From Bugula neritina (lineage: Eukaryota > Bryozoa > Gymnolaemata > Cheilostomatida > Bugulidae), in contig OZ037772.1 of the NCBI GenBank assembly GCA_964035545.1, positions 2,364,501-2,428,500 of the forward strand: a stretch of 64,000 nt of DNA, given 5' to 3'. The translations under genes and the position numbers were made by a program. The notes under the pieces are model-generated. The model was not told the origin of the DNA. It ran no database searches and saw only the letters and a list, made by a program, of their open reading frames with translations. Positions 58,601-64,000 of the stretch are shown one piece after another (the first letter of the stretch is position 1; each line of letters begins with the position of its first letter).

Positions 58601-61600
58601 AACATAGTATACTGTATAACATAATATACTGTATAACATAATATAGGTACTGTATAACATAATATACTGTATAACATAGTATACTGTATAACATAGTATA
58701 CTGTATGACATAATATACTGTATAACATAATATACTGTATAACATAATATACTGTATAACATAGTATGCTGTATAACATAATATGCTGTATAACATAATA
58801 TACTGTATAACATAATATACTGTATAACATAGTATACTGTATAACATAGTATACCGTATAACATAGTATACTGTATAACATAGTATACTGTATAACATAA
58901 TATACTGTATAACATAATATAGGTACTGTATAACATAATATACTGTATAACATAGTATACTGTATAACATAGTATACTGTATGACATAATATACTGTATA
59001 ACATAATATACTGTATAACATAATATACTGTATAACATAGTATGCTGTATAACATAATATGCTGTATAACATAATATACTGTATAACATAATATACTGTA
59101 TAACATAGTATACTGTATAACATAGTATACTGTATAACATAGTATACTGTATAACATAATATACTGTATGACATAATATACTGTATAACATAATATACTG
59201 TATAACATAATATACTGTATAACATAATATACTGTATAACCTAATACACTGTATAACATAATATACTGTATAACATAGTATACTGTATAACATAGTATAC
59301 TGTATAACATAATATACTGTATAACATAATATGCTGTATAACATAGTATACTGTATAACATAGTATACTGTATAACATAATATATTGTATAACATTATAC
59401 ACTGTATAACATAATATGCTGTATAACATAATATACTGTATAACATAGTATACTGTATAACATAGTATACTGTATAACGTAGTATACTGTATAACATAAT
59501 GTACTGTATAACATAATATACTGTATAACATAGTATACTGCATAACATAATATACTGTATAACATAGTATACTGTATAGCCTAATATACTGTATAACATA
59601 GTATACTGTATAACATAGTATACTGTATAACATAGTCTACTGTATAACATAGTATATACTGTATAACATAATATACTGTATAACATAGTATACTGTATAA
59701 CAAAGTATATACTGTATAACATAATATACTGTATAACATAGTATACTGTATAACATAGTATACTGTATAACGTAGTATACTGTATAACATAATGTACTGT
59801 ATAACATAATATACTGTATAACATAGTATACTGCATAACATAATATACTGTATAACATAGTATACTGTATAGCACAATATACTGTATAACATAGTATACT
59901 GTACAACATAATATACTGTATAACATAGTATACTGTATAACATAATATACTGTATAACATATTATACAGTATAACATAGTATACTGTATAATATAGTATA
60001 TACTGTATAACATAATACACTGTATAACATAATATACTGTATAACATAGTATACTGTATAACATAATATACTATATAACGTAGTATACCGTATAACATAG
60101 TATACTGTATGACATAATATACTGTATAACATAGTATACTGTATAACATAGTATATACTGTATAACATAACATACTGTATAACATAGTATACTGTATAAC
60201 ATAATATACTGTATAACATAGTATACTGTATGACATAGTATACTGTATAACAAAATATACTGTATAACATATTATACAGTATAACATAGTAAACTGTATT
60301 ACATAATATACTGTATAACATAGTATATACTGTATAACATAATATACTGTATAACATAGTATACTGTATGACATAGTATACTGTATAACATAATATACTG
60401 TATAACATAGTATACTGTATAGCATAATATACTGTATAACATAGTATACTGTACAACATAATATACTGTATAACATAGTATACTGTATAACATAACATAC
60501 TGTATAACATATTATACAGTATAACATAGTATACTGTATAACATAGTATATACTGTATAACATAATATACTGTATAACATAATATACTGTATAACATAGT
60601 ATACTGTATAACATAATATACTATATAACGTAGTATACCGTATAACATAGTATACTGTATGACATAATATACTGTATAACATAGTACACTGTATAACATA
60701 GTATATACTGTATAACATAATATACTGTATAACATAGTATACTGTTTAACATAATATACTGTATAACATAGTATACTGTATGACATAGTATACTGTATAA
60801 CAAAATATACTGTATAACATATTATACAGTATAACATAGTATACTGTATAACATAATATACTGTATAACATAGTATATACTGTATAACATAATATACTGT
60901 ATAACATAATATACTGTATAACATAGTATACTGTATAACATAATATACTATATAACGTAGTATACCGTAAGACATAGTATACTGTATGACATAATATACT
61001 GTATAACATAATATATACTCTACAACATAGTATACTGTATAACATAGTATACTGTATGACATAATATACTGTATAACATAGTATATCGTATAACATAGTA
61101 TACTGTATAACATAGTATACTGTATAACATAATATACTGTATAACATAATATGCTGTATAACATAATATACTGTATAACATAGTATACTGTATAACATAA
61201 TATACTGTATAACATAGTATACCGTATAACATAGTATACTGTATAACATAGTATACTGTATAACATAATATACTGTATAACATAATATAGGTACTGTATA
61301 ACATAATATACTGTATAACATAGTATACTGTATAACATAGTATACTGTATGACATAATATACTGTATAACATAATATACTGTATAACATAATATACTGTA
61401 TAACATAGTATGCTGTATAACATAATATGCTGTATAACATAATATACTGTATAACATAATATACTGTATAACATAGTATACTGTATAACATAGTATACTG
61501 TATAACATAGTATACTGTATAACATAATATACTGTATGACATAATATACTGTATAACATAATATACTGTATAACATAATATACTGTATAACATAATATAC

Positions 61601-64000
61601 TGTATAACCTAATACACTGTATAACATAATATATTGTATAACATAGTATACTGTATAACATAGTATACTGTATAACATAATGTACTGTATAACATAATAT
61701 GCTGTATAACATAGTATACTGTATAACATAGTATACTGTATAACATAATATATTGTATAACATAATACACTGTATAACATAATATGCTGTATAACATAAT
61801 ATACTTTATAACATAGTATACTGTATAACATAGTATACTGTATAACGTAGTATACTGTATAACATAATGTACTGTATAACATAATATACTGTATAACATA
61901 GTATACTGCATAACATAATATACTGTATAACAAAGTATACTGTATAGCATAATATACTGTATAACACAGTATACTGTATAACATAGTATACTGTATAACA
62001 TAGTCTACTGTATAACATAGTATATACTGTATAACATAATATACTGTATAACATAGTATACTGTATAACAAAGTATATACTGTATAACATAGTATACTGT
62101 ATAACATAATATACTATATAACGTAGTATACCGTATAACATAGTATACTGTATGACATAATATACTGTATAACATAGTATACTGTATAACATAGTATATA
62201 CTGTATAACATAATATACTGTATAACATAGTATACTGTTTAACATAATATACTGTATAACATAGTATACTGTATGACATAGTATACTGTATAACAAAATA
62301 TACTGTATAACATATTATACAGTATAACATAGTATACTGTATAACATAATATACTGTATAACATAGTATATACTGTATAACATAATATACTGTATAACAT
62401 AATATACTGTATAACATAGTATACTGTATAACATAATATACTATATAACGTAGTATACCGTATAACATAGTATACTGTATGACATAATATACTGTATAAC
62501 ATAATATATACTCTACAACATAGTATACTGTATAACATAGTATACTGTATGACATAATATACTGTATGACATAGTATACCGTATAACATAGTATACTGTA
62601 TAACATAGTATACTGTATAACATAATATACTGTATAACATAATATGCTGTATAACATAATATACTGTATAACATAGTATACTGTATAACATAATATACTG
62701 TATAACATAGTATACCGTATAACATAGTATACTGCATAACATAGTATACTGTATAACATAATATACTGTATAACATAATATAGGTACTGTATAACATAAT
62801 ATACTGTATAACATAGTATACTGTATAACATAGTATACTGTATGACATAATATACTGTATAACATAATATACTGTATAACATAATATACTGTATAACATA
62901 GTATGCTGTATAACATAATATGCTGTATAACATAATATACTGTATAACATAATATACTGTATAACATAGTATACTGTATAACATAGTATACTGTATAACA
63001 TAGTATACTGTATAACATAATATACTGTATGACCTAATATACTGTATAACATAATATACTGTATAACATAATATACTGTATAACATAATATACTGTATAA
63101 CCTAATACACTGTATAACATAATATACTGTATAACATAGTATACTGTATAACATAGTATACTGTATAACATAATATACTGTATAACATAATATGCTGTAT
63201 AACATAGTATACTGTATAATATAGTATACTGTATAACATAATATATTGTATAACATTATACACTGTATAACATAATATGCTGTATAACATAATATACTGT
63301 ATAACATAGTATACTGTATAACATAGTATACTGTATAACGTAGTATACTGTATAACATAATGTACTGTATAACATAATATACTGTATAACATAGTATACT
63401 GCATAACATAATATACTGTATAACATAGTATACTGTATAGCCTAATATACTGTATAACATAGTATACTGTATAACATAGTATACTGTATAACATAGTCTA
63501 CTGTATAACATAGTATATACTGTATAACATAATATACTGTATAACATAGTATACTGTATAACAAAGTATATACTGTATAACATAATATACTGTATAACAT
63601 AGTATACTGTATAACATAGTATACTGTATAACATAATATACTGTATAACATAGTATACTGTATAACATAATATACTATATAACGTAGTATACCGTATAAC
63701 ATAGTATACTGTATGACATAATATACTGTATAACATAGTATACTGTATAACATAGTATATACTGTATAACATAACATACTGTATAACATAGTATACTGTA
63801 TAACATAATATACTGTATAACATAGTATACTGTATGACATAGTATACTGTATAACAAAATATACTGTATAACATATTATACAGTATAACATAGTAAACTG
63901 TATTACATAATATACTGTATAACATAGTATATACTGTATAACATAATATACTGTATAACATAGTATACTGTATGACATAGTATACTGTATAACATAATAT
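52612..64000. repeat. 17-bp satellite array with higher-order repeats
   Basis: More than 11.3 kb of tandem TATAACATAGTATACTG (A/G variant at the tenth base), with occasional 19-base units, cut by the window end. Larger blocks recur. The rare variant TATAGGTACTG occurs at 54781, 56274, 58642, 58918, 61286 and 62779, giving block offsets of 1,493, 2,644 and 6,505 bp. The minus-strand unit contains no stop codon in any frame, which explains the very long open frames there; they are not genes. Confidence 0.95.

Noticed and set aside
52286-63978. Many long minus-strand open frames (up to 867 codons) of the form MLYSILCYTVYYVIQY
   Set aside because: They are translations of the 17-bp satellite, whose minus-strand unit has no stop in any frame. 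All three frames are open and there are no domain signals.

Overview
This is a eukaryotic and almost certainly metazoan window. It holds a valyl-tRNA synthetase gene remnant split by GT-AG introns, a RING/B-box/coiled-coil/beta-propeller (TRIM-type) gene, a Ty3/gypsy LTR retrotransposon, several MITEs, SINE-like pieces and a LINE scrap. A 16-kb Polinton/Maverick dominates the middle. The high A+T content, short introns and TRIM architecture would fit a sponge or another early-branching marine invertebrate, but the sequence alone does not establish the species.

Layout. 1-10.05 kb: a roughly 0.9-kb sequence is present twice, about 9.08 kb apart, with a decayed gypsy-type LTR element (970-8475) and TA-rich DNA between the copies. 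10.05-12.05 kb: AT-rich DNA with a LINE reverse-transcriptase fragment. 12.06-35.4 kb: a broken valyl-tRNA synthetase copy on the + strand. It has two in-frame stops, a frameshift, missing middle exons and no 3' half. The Polinton (16178-32327) sits in one of its introns, with 172-bp inverted termini and a perfect 6-bp target duplication. 32.5-37.1 kb: six unrelated short tandem arrays lie in or after the remaining synthetase introns. 37.1-41.9 kb: an inverted duplication carries two tail-to-tail copies of a TRIM terminal exon, with a TA-flanked MITE between them. 41.4-48.6 kb: the TRIM-like gene on the minus strand. 48.6-52.6 kb: AT-rich DNA with hAT-like MITEs, one of them containing a nested fold-back element. 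52.6 kb to the end: a 17-bp satellite with higher-order structure that runs off the window.

The Polinton looks essentially complete and all its genes read rightward. In order they are: a predicted type II membrane glycoprotein; a three-exon gene of unknown function; an array of 109-bp repeats, each with a TATA-box-like element; a protein-primed family B DNA polymerase with a zinc finger, an OTU-protease-like domain and spliceosomal introns; a small helical protein resembling Bcl-2; a packaging ATPase; two conserved small Polinton proteins; a chromodomain integrase; the minor capsid protein; a basic pVI/core-like protein; the double-jelly-roll major capsid protein; and an adenain-type protease. 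Replication (PolB), integration (INT) and virion assembly (ATPase, capsid proteins, protease) are therefore all represented. Three late gene pairs share stop/start overlaps (ATGA or TGATG) and one pair overlaps by 50 bases, which suggests polycistronic messages. The glycoprotein and the Bcl-2-like gene are the most interesting accessory candidates in the window.
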